From NCBI RefSeq assembly GCF_051020975.1, contig NC_135032.1:8742001-8806000 (forward strand): a stretch of 64,000 nt of DNA. The letters run 5' to 3'. The position numbers and the translations under genes were made by a program. This stretch comes from Osmia lignaria lignaria. Taxonomy: Eukaryota; Arthropoda; Insecta; Hymenoptera; Megachilidae. The notes beneath the pieces were generated by a model. That model saw only the letters and a list, made by a program, of their open reading frames with translations, made no database searches and was not told the origin of the DNA. Positions 42,570-56,311 of the stretch are shown here, in pieces; position 1 is the first letter of the stretch; each line of letters starts with the position of its first letter.

Positions 42570-44293
42570 TACATTGATCTGAGGGAATGAATCAGCATAT
42601 TACATTATATTCAATGTAGATGTAGTACCAATGATATTGGTATTAAATGTACATTGATCTGTGGGAATGAGTCTGTATATGACATTATACCTAATGTAGA
42701 TATAGCAATAATGATATTGTTATTAAATGTACATTGATCGGTGGGAATGAATCAATCTATTACATTATATCGAATGTAGATATAGTACTAACGATATTGT
42801 TATTAAATGTACATTGATCTGTGGGAATGAATCAGTATATTAGATTATATTCAATGTAGATATAGTACCAATGATATTGTTATTAAATGTACATTGATCT
42901 GTGGGAAAGAATCAGTATATTACATTATATCTAATGTAGATATGGTAATAATGATATTGTTATTAAATGTACATTACATATCTAATGTAGATATAGTACT
43001 AATGATATTGTTAATAAATACACATTCATCTGTGGGAACGAATAACTATATTACATTATATCGAATGTGGATATAGTACTGAGGATATTGTTATTATATA
43101 TACATTGATCTGTGGGAATGAATCAGCATATTACATTATATTCAATGTAGATGTAGTACCAATGATATTGTTATTAAATGTACATTGATCTGTGGGAATG
43201 AGTCTGTATATGACATTATGCCTAATGTAGATATAGTAATAATGATATTGTTATTAAATGTACATTGATCTGTTGGAATGAATCAATATATTACATTATA
43301 TCCAATGTAGATATAGTACTAATGATATTGTTATTAAATGTACATTGATCTGTGGGAAGGAATCAGTATATTACATTATGTCCAACGGAGATATAGTAAT
43401 AATGGCATTGTTTGTAAATGCATATCACTTATCTACCGTAGATATAGTACTAATGATATTGTTATTAAATGTACATTGATCTGTGGGAATGAGTCTGTAT
43501 ATGACATTATACCTAATGTAGATATAGCAATAATGATATTGTTATTAAATGTACAATGATCTGTGGGAATGAATCAGTATATTAGATTATATTCAATGTA
43601 GATATAGTACCAATGATATTGTTATTAAATGTACATTGATCTGTGGGAAGGAATCAGTATATTACATTATATCTAATGTAGATATGATAATAATGATATT
43701 GTTATTAAATGTACATTACATATCTAATGTAGATATAGTACTAATGATATTGTTAATTAATACACATTCATCTGTGGGAACGAATAACTATATTACATTA
43801 TATCGAATGTAGATATAGTACTAAGGATATTGTTATTGAATGTACATTGATCTGTGGGAATGAATCAGTATATTACATTATATTCAATGTAGATATAGTA
43901 CCAATGATATTGTTATTAAATGTGCATTGATCTGTGGGAAGGAATCAGTATATTACATTATGTCTAATGTAGATATGGTAATAATGATATTGTTATTAAA
44001 TGTACATTGATCGGTGGGAATGAATCAATCCATTACATTATATCGAATGTAGATATGGTACTAATGATATTGTTATTAAATGTACATTGATGGTTGGGAA
44101 GGAATCAGTATATTACTATATTTTCCATGTAGATATAGTACCAATGATATTGTTATTAAATGTACATTGATGAGTGGGAAGGAATCAGTATATTACATTA
44201 TGTCCAACGGAGATATAATAATACTGGCATTGTTTGTAAATGTATATTACATGTCTACTGTAGATACAGTACTAATGATACTGTTATTAAATG
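42570..44293. repeat. Partial C unit, C6
   Basis: Follows C5 at +2645 bp up to 44162, then continues like C3 (34613-34743). It ends where a monomer with GTATTCAATG and GATGTTG (44294) opens the irregular region D. Private changes include ATATCACTTATC near 43424. Confidence 0.83.
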
Positions 44294-44824
44294 TACATTG
44301 ATCTGTGGGAATGAATCAGCATATTACATTGTATTCAATGTAGATATAGTACCAATGATGTTGTTATTAAATGTACATTGATCTGTGGGAAAGAATCTGT
44401 ATATTACATTATGTCCAACGGAGATATAATAATACTGGCATTGTTTGTAAATGTATATTACATATCTACTGTAGATATAGTACTAATGCTACTGTTATTA
44501 AATGTACATTGATCTGTGGGAATGAATCAATATATTACATTATATCGAATGCAGATATGGTACTAATGATATTGTTATTAAATGTACATTGATCTGTGGG
44601 AATGAATCAGCATATTACATTATATTCAATGTAGATATAGTACCAATGATATTGTTATTAAGTGTACATTGATCTGTGGGAATGAATCAATCTATTACAT
44701 TATATCGAATGTAGATATAGTACTAATGATATTGTTATTAAATGTACATTGATCTGTGGGAAGGAATCAGGATATTACATTATGTCTAATGTAGATATGG
44801 TAATAATGATATTGTTATTAAATG

Positions 44825-46388
44825 TACATTGATCGGTGGGAATGAATCAATCTATTACATTATATCGAATGTAGATATAGTACTAATGATATTGTTATTA
44901 AATGTACATTGATCTGTGGGAATGAATCAGTATATTAGATTATATTCAATGTAGATATAGTACCAATGATATTGTTACTAAATGTACATTGATCTGTGGG
45001 AAAGAATCAGTATATTACATTATATCTAATGTAGATATGGTAATAATGATATTGTTATTAAATGTACATTAGATATCTAATGTAGATATAGTACTAATGA
45101 TATTGTTAATAAATACACATTCATCTGTGGGAGCGAATAACTATATTACATTATATCGAATGTAGATATAGTACTAATGATACTGTTATTAAATGTACAT
45201 TGATCTGTGGGAATGAATCAGCATGTTACATTATATTCAATGTAGATGTAGTACCAATGATATTGTTATTAAATGTACATTGATCTGTGGGAAAGAATCA
45301 GTATATTACATTATGTCCAACGGAGATATAGTAATAATGGCATTGTTTGTAAATGTATATTACATATCTACCGCAGATATAGTACTAATGATATTGTTAT
45401 TAAATCTACATTGATCTGTGGGAATGAGTCTGTATATGACATTATACCTAATGTAGACACAGCAATAATGATATTGTTATTAAATGTACATTGATCGGTG
45501 GGAATGAATCAATCTATTAGATTATATCGAATGTAGATGTAGTACTAATGATATTGTTATGAAATGTACATTGATCTGTGGGAATGAATCAGCATATTAC
45601 ATTATATTCAATGCAGATATAGTACCAATGATATTGTTATTAAGTGTACATTGATCTGTGGGAATGAATCAATCTATTACATTATATCGAATGTAGATAT
45701 AGTACTAATGATATTGTTATTAAATGTACATTGATCTGTGGGAATGAATCAGTATATTAGATTATATTCAATGTAGATATAGTACCAATGATATTGTTAC
45801 TAAATGTACATTGATCTGTGGGAAAGAATCAGTATATTACATTATATCTAATGTAGATATGGGAATAATGATAATATTATTAAATGTACATTACATATCT
45901 AATGTAGATATAGTACTAATGATATTGTTAATAAATACACATTCATCTGTGGGAACGAATAACTATATTACATTATATCGAATGTAGATATAGTACTAAT
46001 GATACTGTTATTAAATGTACATTGATCTGTGGGAATGAATCAGCATGTTACATTATATTCAATGTAGATGTAGTACCAATGATATTGTTATTAAATGTAC
46101 ATTGATCTGTGGGAAAGAATCAGTATATTACATTATGTCCAACGGAGATATAGTAATAATGGCATTGTTTGTAAATGTATATTACATATCTACCGCAGAT
46201 ATAGTACTAATGATATTGTTATTAAATCTACATTGATCTGTGGGAATGAGTCTGTATATGACATTATACCTAATGTAGACACAGCAATAATGATATTGTT
46301 ATTAAATGTACATTGATCGGTGGGAATGAATCAATCTATTAGATTATATCGAATGTAGATGTAGTACTAATGATATTGTTATGAAATG
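44825..46388. repeat. 822-bp tandem duplication
   Basis: 44825-45566 recurs at 45647-46388, an offset of 822 bp (9 full and 2 short monomers). Differences such as GATCGG/GATCTG, GGTAATAATG/GGGAATAATG and TTAGATATC/TTACATATC show it is not the newest duplication. Both copies contain the GTTACTAAATG hybrid monomer (44905, 45727) known from the A tails. Confidence 0.8.
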
Positions 46389-47261
46389 TACATTGATCTG
46401 TGGGAATGAATCAGTATATTAGATTATATTCAATGTAGATATAGTACCAATGATATTGTTATTAAATTTACATTGATCTGTGGGAAAGAATCAGTATATT
46501 ACATTGTATCTTATGTAGATATGGTAATAATGATATTGTTATTAAATGTACATTACTTATCTAATGTAGATATAGTACTAATGATATTGTTAATAAATAC
46601 ACATTCATCTGTGGGAACGAATAACTATATTACATCATATCTAATGTAGATAGAGTAATAATCATATTGTTATTAAATGTACATTGATCTGTTGGAATGA
46701 ATCAATATATTACATTATATCGAATGTAGATACGGTACTAATGATACTGTTATTGAATGTACATTGAGCTGTGGGAATGAATCAGCATATTACATTATAT
46801 TCAATGTAGATATAGTACCAATGATGTTGTTATTGAATCTACATTGATCTGTGGGAAAGAATCAGTATATTACATTATGTCCAACGGAGATATAATAATA
46901 CTGGCATTGTTTGTAAATGTATATTACATATCTACGGTAGATATAGTACTAATGCTACTGTTATTAAATGTACATTGATCTGCGGGAATGAATCATTCTA
47001 TTACATTATATCGAATGCAGATATAGTACTAATGATATTGTTATTAAATGTACATTGATCTGTGGGAAGGAATCAGCATATTACATTATATTCAATGTAG
47101 ATATAGTACCAATGATATTGTTATTAAATGTACATTGATCTGTGGGAACGAATCAGTATATTACATTATGTCCAACGGAGATATAGTAATAATGGCATTG
47201 TTTGTAAATGTATATTACATATCTACCGTAGATATAGTACTAATGATATTGTTATTAAATC

Positions 47262-47741
47262 TACATTGATCTGTGGGAATGAGTCTGTATATGACATTAT
47301 ACCTAATGTAGATATAGCAATAATGATATTGTTATTAAATGTACATTGATCGGTGGGAATGAATCAATCTATTACATTATATCGAATGTAGATATAGTAC
47401 TAATGATATTGTTATTAAATGTACATTGATCTATGGGAATGAATCAGTATATTAGATTATATTCAATGTAGATATAGTACCAATGATATTGTTATTAAAT
47501 GTACATTGATCTGTGGGAATGAGTCTGTATATGACATTATACCTAATGTAGATATTGCAATAATGATATTGTTATTAAATGTACATTGATCGGTGGGAAC
47601 GAATCAATCTATTACATTATATCGAATGTAGATATAGTACTAATGATATTGTTATTAAATGTACATTGATCTGTGGGAATGAATCAGTATATTAGATTAT
47701 ATTCAATGTAGATATAGTACCAATGATATTGTTATTAAATG
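47262..47741. repeat. 240-bp trimer duplicated in tandem
   Basis: A three-monomer set (GAGTCTGTATATG, CGGTGGG, TTAGATT types) occurs at 47262-47501 and again at 47502-47741. The same trimer occurs singly at 81-320, 21407-21646 and 24052-24291, so it is an old module newly doubled here. Confidence 0.78.
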
Positions 47742-47952
47742 TACATTGATCTGTGGGAAAGAATCAGTATATTACATTGTATCTAATGTAGATATGGTAA
47801 TAATGATATTGTTATTAAATGTACATTACTTATCTAATGTAGATATAGTACTAATGATATTGTTAATCAATACACATTCATCTGTGGGAACGAATAACCA
47901 TATTACATTATATCGAATGTAGATATAGTACTAAGGATATTGTTATTAAATA

Positions 47953-48636
47953 TACATTGATCTGTTGGAAGGAATCAGTATATTACATTATGTCCAACGG
48001 AGATATAGTAATAATGGCATTGTTTGTAAATGTATATTACATATCTACCGTAGATATAGTACTAATCATATTGTTATTATATGTACATTGATCTGTGGGA
48101 AAGAATCAGTATATTACATTGTATCTACTGTAGATATGGTAATAATGATATTGTTATTAAATGTACATTACTTATCTAATGTAGATATAGTACTTATGAT
48201 ATTGTTAATAAATACACATTCATCTGTGGGAACGAATAACTATATTACATTATATCGAATGTAGATATAGTACTAAGGATATTGTTATTCAATATACATT
48301 GATCTGTTGGAAGGAATCAGTATATTACATTATGTCCAAAGGAGATATAGTAATAATGGCATTGTTTGTAAATGTATATTACATATCTACCGTAGATATA
48401 GTACTAATCATATTGTTATTATATGTACATTGATCTGTGGGAAAGAATCAGTATATTACATTGTATCTACTGTAGATATGGTAATAATGATATTGTTATT
48501 AAATGTACATTACTTATCTAATGTAGATATAGTACTTATGATATTGTTAATAAATACACATTCATCTGTGGGAACGAATAACTATATTACATTATATCGA
48601 ATGTAGATATAGTACTAAGGATATTGTTATTCAATA
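47953..48636. repeat. 342-bp pentamer duplicated in tandem
   Basis: 47953-48294 and 48295-48636 are adjacent copies of 80+51+80+51+80 bp. I see only a CCAACGG/CCAAAGG change inside and a GTTATTAAAT/GTTATTCAAT difference flanking the joint. A third copy starts at 48637 but departs after its first two monomers. Confidence 0.82.
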
Positions 48637-51600
48637 TACATTGATCTGTTGGAAGGAATCAGTATATTACATTATGTCCAACGGAGATATAGTAATAATG
48701 GCATTGTTTGTAAATGTATATTACATATCTACTGTAGATATAGTACTAATGCTACTGTTATTAAATGTACATTGTTCTGTGGGAATGAATCAATCTATTA
48801 CATTATATCGAATGCAGATATAATACTAATGATATTGTTATTAAATGTACATTGATCTGTGGGAAGGAATCAGCATATTACATTATATTCAATGTAGATA
48901 TAGTACCAATGATATTGTTATTAAATGCACATTCATCTGTGGGAACGAATAAGTATATCACATTATACCTAATGTAGGTATAGTAATAATGATATTGTTA
49001 TTAAATGTACATTGATCTGTGGGAAAGAATCAGTATATTACATTATATCTAATGTAGATATGGTAATAATGATACTGTTATTAAATGTACATTACATATC
49101 TAATGTAGATATAGTACTAATGATATTGTTAATAAATACACATTCATCTGTGGGAACGAATAACTATATTACATTATATCGAATGTAGATATAGTACTAA
49201 GGATATTGTTATTAAATATACATTGAACTGTTGGAAGGAATCAGTATATTACATTATGTCCAACGGAGATATAGTAATAATGGCATTGTTTGTAAATGTA
49301 TATTACATATCTACTGTAGATATAGTACTAATGATATTGTTATTAAATGTACATTGATCTGTGGGAATGAATCAGTATATTAGATTATATTCAACGTAGA
49401 CATAGTACCAATGATATTGTTATTAAGTGTACATTGATCTGTGGGAAAGAATCAGTATATTACATTATATCTAATGTAGATATGGTAACAATGATATTGT
49501 TATTAAATGTACATTACATATCTAATGTAGATATAGTACTAATGATATTGTTAATAAATACACATTCATCTGTGGGAGCGAATAACTATATTACATTATA
49601 TCGAATGTAGATATAGTACTAAGGATATTGTTATTAAATATACATTGATCTGTGGGAAGGAATCAGTATATTACATTATGTCCAACGGAGATATAATAAT
49701 ACTGGCATTGTTTGTAAATGTATATTACATGTCTACTGTAGATATAGTACTAATGATACTGTTATTGAATGTACATTGATCTGTGGGAATGAATCAGCAT
49801 ATTACATTATATTCAATGTAGATATAGTACCAATGATATTGTTATTAAATGTACATTGATGTGTGGGAAGGAATCAGTATATTACTATATATTCCATGTA
49901 GATATAGTACCAATGATATTGTTATTAAATGCACATTGATCTGTGGGAAGGAATCAGTATATTACATTATGTCCAACGGAGACATAATGAAACTGGCATT
50001 GTTTGTAAATGTATATTACATATCTACTGTAGATATAGTACTAATGATATTGTTATTAAATGTACATTGACCTGTGGGAAGGAATCAGTATATTACATTA
50101 TATCTAATGTAGATATGGTAATAATGATATTGCTATTAAATGTACATTGATCTCTGGGAAGGAATCAGTATATTACATTATGTCCAACGGAGATATAGTA
50201 ATAATGGCATTGTTTGTAAATGTATATTACATACCTACTGTAGATATAGTACTAATGATATTGTTATTAAATGTACATTGATCTGTGGGAAGGAATCAGT
50301 ATATTACATCATATCTAATGTAGATATAGTAATAATGATATTGTTATTAAATGTACATTGATCTGTTGGAATGAATCAATATATTACATTATATCGAATG
50401 TAGATATAGTACTAATGATACTGTTATTAAATGTACATTGATCTGAGGGAATGAATCAGCATATTACATTATATTCAATGTAGATGTAGTACCAATGATA
50501 TTGGTATTAAATGTACATTGATCTGTGGGAATGAGTCTGTATATGACGTTATACCTAATGTAGATATAGCAATAATGATATTGTTATTAAATGTACATTG
50601 ATCGGTGGGAATGAATCAATCTATTACATTATATCGAATGTAGATATAGTACTAAGGATATTGTTATTAAATATACATTGATCTGTTGGAAGGAATCAGT
50701 ATATTACATTATGTCCAACGGAGATATAGTAATAATGGCATTGTTTGTAAATGTATATTACATATCTACTGTAGATATAGTACTAATGATATTGTTATTA
50801 AATGTACATTGATCTGTGGGAATGAATCAGTATATTACATTATATTTAATGTAGATACAGTGCCAATGATATTGTTATTAAATGTACATTGATCTGTGGG
50901 AAGGAATCAGTATATTACATTATGTCCAACGGAGATATAATAATACTGGCATTGTTTGTAAATGTATATTACATGTCTACTGTAGATATAGTACTAATGA
51001 TACTGTTATTAAATGTACATTGATCTGTGGGAATGAATCAGCATATTACATTATATTCAATGTAGATATAGTACCAATGATATTGTTATTAACTACACAT
51101 TCATCTGTGGGAACGAATAACTATATTACATTATATCGAATGTAGATATAGTACTAAGGATATTGTTATTGAATGTACATTGATTTGTGGGAATGGATCA
51201 GTATATTACATTATATTCAATGTAGATATAGCACCAATGATATTGTTATTAAATGTACATTGATCTGTGGGAAGGAATCAGCATATTACATTATATCTAA
51301 TGCAGATATGGTAATAATGATATTGTTATTAAATGTACATTACATATCTAATGTAGATATAGTACTAATGATATTGTTAATAAATACACATTCATCTGTG
51401 GGAACGAATAACTATATCACATTATATCTAATGTAGATAGAGTAATAATGATATTGTTATTAAATGTACATTGATCTGTTGGAATGAATCAATATATTAC
51501 ATTATATCGAATGTAGATATAGTACTAATTATACTGTTATTAAATGTACATTGATCTGTGGGAATGAATCAATCTATTACATTATATCGAATGCAGATAT

Positions 51601-52237
51601 AGTACTAATGATATTGTTATTAAATGTACATTGATCTGTGGGAAGGAATCAGCATATTACATTATATTCAATGTAGATATAGTACCAATGATATTGTTAT
51701 TAAATGTACATTGATCTGTGGGAATGAATCAGTATATTAGATTATATTCAATGCAGATATAGTACCAATGATATTGTTATTAAATGTACATTGATCTGTG
51801 GGAAGGAAACAGTATATTACATTATGTCTAATGTAGATATGGTAATAATGATATTGTTATTAAATGTACATTGATCTGTGGTAATGAATCAGTATATTAG
51901 ATTATATTCAATGCAGATATAGTACCAATGATATTGTTATTAAATGTACATTGATCTGTGGGAAAGAATCAGTATATTACATTATATCTAATGTAGATAT
52001 GGTAATAATGATAATGTTATTAAATGTACATTACATATCTAATGTAGATATAGTACTAATGATATTGTTAATAAATACACATTCATCTGTGGGAGCGAAT
52101 AACTATATTACATTATATCTAATGTAGATAGAGTAACAATGATATTGTTATTAAATGTACATTGATCTGTTGGAATGAATCAATATATTACATTATATCG
52201 AATGTAGATATAGTACTAATGATACTGTTATTAAATG

Positions 52238-53059
52238 TACATTGATCTGTGGGAATGAATCAGCATATTACATTGTATTCAATGTAGATATAGTACCAAT
52301 GATGTTGTTATTAAATGTACATTGATCTGTGGGAAAGAATCTGTATATTACATTATGTCCAACGGAGATATAATAATACTGGCATTGTTTGTAAATGTAT
52401 ATTACATATCTACTGTAGATATAGTACTAATGCTACTGTTATTAAATGTACATTGATCTGTGGGAATGAATCAATATATTACATTATATCGAATGCAGAT
52501 ATGGTACTAATGATATTGTTATTAAATGTACATTGATCTGTGGGAATGAATCAGCATATTACATTATATTCAATGTAGATATAGTTCCAATGATATTGTT
52601 ATTAAATGTGCATTGATCTGTGGGAAGGAATCAGTATATTACATTATGTCTAATGTAGATATGGTAATAATGATATTGTTATTAAATGTACATTGATCGG
52701 TGGGAATGAATCAATCCATTACATTATATCGAATGTAGATATGGTACTAATGATATTGTTATTAAATGTACATTGATGGTTGGGAAGGAATCAGTATATT
52801 ACTATATATTCCATGTAGATATAGTACCAATGATATTGTTATTAAATGTACATTGATGAGTGGGAAGGAATCAGTATATTACATTATGTCCAACGGAGAT
52901 ATAATAATACTGGCATTGTTTGTAAATGTATATTACATGTCTACTGTAGATATAGTACTAATGATACTGTTATTAAATGTACATTGATCTGTGGGAATGA
53001 ATCAGCATATTACATTGTATTCAATGTAGATATAGTACCAATGATGTTGTTATTAAATG
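52238..53059. repeat. Displaced copies of the C6/D junction
   Basis: 52238-52584 matches 44294-44640 (offset 7944), and 52609-53059 matches 43923-44373 (offset 8686). The order of the two pieces is swapped relative to the original, so this is a rearranged rather than simply duplicated segment. Confidence 0.75.
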
Positions 53060-54092
53060 TACATTGATCTGTGGGAAAGGATCAGTATATTACATTATGT
53101 CCAACGGAGATATAATAATACTGGCATTGTTTGTAAATGTATATTACATATCTACTGTAGATATAGTACTAATGCTACTGTTATTAAATGTACATTGATC
53201 TGTGGGAATGAATCAATCTATTTCATTATATCGAATGCAGATATAGTACTAATGCTATTGTTATTAAATGTACATTGATCTGTGGGAAGGAATCAGCATA
53301 TTACATTATATTCAATGTAGATATAGCACCAATGATATTGTGATTAAATGTACATTGATCTGTGGGAATGAATCAATCTATTACATTATATCGAATGTAG
53401 ATATGGTACTAATGATATTGTTATTAAATGTACATTGATCTGTGGGAAGGAAACAGTATATTACATTATGTCTAATGTAGGTATGGTAATAATGATATTG
53501 TTATTAAATGTACATTGATCTGTGGGAATGAATCGGTATATTAGATTATATTCAATGCAGATATAGTACCAATGATATTGTTATTAAATGTACATTGATC
53601 TGTGGGAAAGAATCAGTATTTTACATTATATCTAATGTAGATATGGTAATAATGATAATGTTATTAAATGTACATTACATATCTAATGTAGATATAGTAC
53701 TAATGATATTGTTAATAAATACACATTCATCTGTGGGAACGAATAACTATATTACATTATATCTAATGTAGATAGAGTAATAATGATATTGTCATTAAAT
53801 GTACATTGATCTGTGGGAATGAATCAGCATATTACATTGTATTCAATGTAGATATAGTACCAATGATGTTGTTATTAAATGTACATTGATCTGTGGGAAA
53901 GAATCAGTATATTAAATTATGTCCAACGGAGATATAATAATACTGGCATTGTTTGTAAATGTATACAACATATCTACTGCAGATATAGTACTAATGCTAC
54001 TGTTGTTAAATGTACATTGATCTGTGGGAATGAATCAATCTATTACATTATATCGAATGCAGATATAGTACTAATGATATTGTTATTAAATG

Positions 54093-54902
54093 TACATTGG
54101 TCTGTTGGAAGGAATCAGTATATTACATTATGTCCAACGGAGATATAGTAATAATGGCATTGTTTGTAAATGTATATTACATATCTACTGTAGATATAGT
54201 ACTAATGCTACTGTTATTAAATGTACATTGATCTGTGGGAATGAATCAATCTATTACATTATATCGAATGCAGATATAATACTAATGATATTGTTATTAA
54301 ATGTACATTGATCTGTGGGAAGGAATCAGCATATTACATTATATTCAATGTAGATATAGTACCAATGATATTGTTATTAAATGCACATTCATCTGTGGGA
54401 ACGAATAGGTACATCACATTATACCTAATGTAGGTATAGTAATAATGATATTGTTATTAAATGTACATTGATCTGTGGGAAAGAATCAGTATATTACATT
54501 ATATCTAATGTAGATATGGTAATAATGATAATGTTATTAAATGTACATTACGTATCTAATGTAGATATAGTACTAATGATATTATTAATAAATACACATT
54601 CATCTGTGGGCACGAATAACTATATTACATTATATCGAATGTAGATATAGTACTAAGGATATTGTTATTAAATATACATTGATCTGTTGGAAGGAATCAG
54701 TATATTACATTATGTCCAACGGAGATATAGTAATAATGGCATTGTTTGTAAATGTATATTACATATCTACTGTAGATATAGTACTAATGATATTGTTATT
54801 AAATGTACATTGATCTGTGGGAATGAATCAGTATATTACATTATATTCAATGTAGATATAGTACCAATGATATTGTTATTAAATGCACATTGATCTGTGG
54901 GA
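54093..54902. repeat. Duplicated D segment, first copy (810 bp)
   Basis: Recurs at 59832-60641 (offset 5739). It starts at a TTGGAAGG class d monomer, and the copies part inside a monomer at GAAGGAATC against GAACGAATA. Confidence 0.8.
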
Positions 54903-55438
54903 AGGAATCAGTATATTACGTTATATCTAATGTAGATGTGGTAATAATGATATTGTTTTTAAATGTACATTACATATCTAATGTAGATATAGTACTAATG
55001 ATAATGTTATTAAATGCATATTCATCTGTGGGAACGTATAAGTATATTACATCATATCTAATGTAGATATAGTAATAATGATATTGTTATTAAACGTACA
55101 TTGATCTGTTGGAATGAATCAATATATTACATTATATCGAATGTAGATATAGTAATAATGGCATTGTTTGTAAATGTATATTACATATCTACTGTAGATA
55201 TAGTACTAATGATATTGTTATTAAATGTACATTGATCTGTGGGAAGGAATCAGTGTATTACATTATATCTAATGTAGATATGGTAATAATGATATTGTTT
55301 TTAAATGTACATTACATATCTAATGTAGATATAGTACTAATGATAATGTTATTAAATGCATATTCATCTGTGGGATCGAATAAGTATATTACATTATATC
55401 TAATGTAGATATAGTAATAATGATATTGTTATTAAATG

Positions 55439-56311
55439 TACATTGATGTGTGGGAAGGGATCAGTATATTACATTATATCGAATGTAGATATAGTACTAA
55501 TGATATTGTTATTAAATGTATATTGATCTGTGGGAAGGAATCAGGATATTACATTATGTCTAATGTAGATATGGCAATAATGATATTGTTATTAAATGTA
55601 CATTGATCGGTGGGAATGAATCAATCTATTACATTATATCGAATGTAGATATAGTACTAATGATATTGTTATTAAATGTACATTGATCTGTTGGAAGTGA
55701 TCAGTATATTACATTATGTCCAACGGAGATATAGTAATAATGGCATTGTTTGTAAATGTATATTACATATCTACCATAGATATAGTACTAATCATATTGT
55801 CATTAAATGTACATTGATCTGTGGGGATGAATCAGTATATTACATCATATTCAATGTAGATATGGTAATAATGATATTGTTATTATATGTACATTACATA
55901 TCTAATGTAGATATAGTAGTAATGATATTGTTAATAAATACACATTCATCTGTGGGAACGAATAACTATATTACATTATATCGAATGTAGATATAGTACT
56001 AAGGATATTGTTATTAAATGTACATTGCTCTGTGGGAATGAATCAGTATATTACATTATATTCAATGTAGATATAGTACCAGTGATATTGTTATTAAATG
56101 TACATTGATCTGTGGGAAGGAATCAGTATATTACATTATATCTAATGTAGATATGGTAATAATGATATTGTTTTTAAATGTACATTACATATCTGATGTA
56201 GATATAGTGCTAATGATATTGTTAATAAATACACATTCATCTGTGGGAACGAATAACTATATTACATTATATCGAATGTAGATATAGTACTAAGGATATT
56301 GTTATTAAATA
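55439..56311. repeat. Duplicated D segment, first copy (873 bp)
   Basis: Recurs at 58959-59831 (offset 3520). The match is close from 55519 onward and includes the unusual words GTGGGGATG, GTACCAGTGATATTG and ATCTGATGTAG. Confidence 0.8.
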
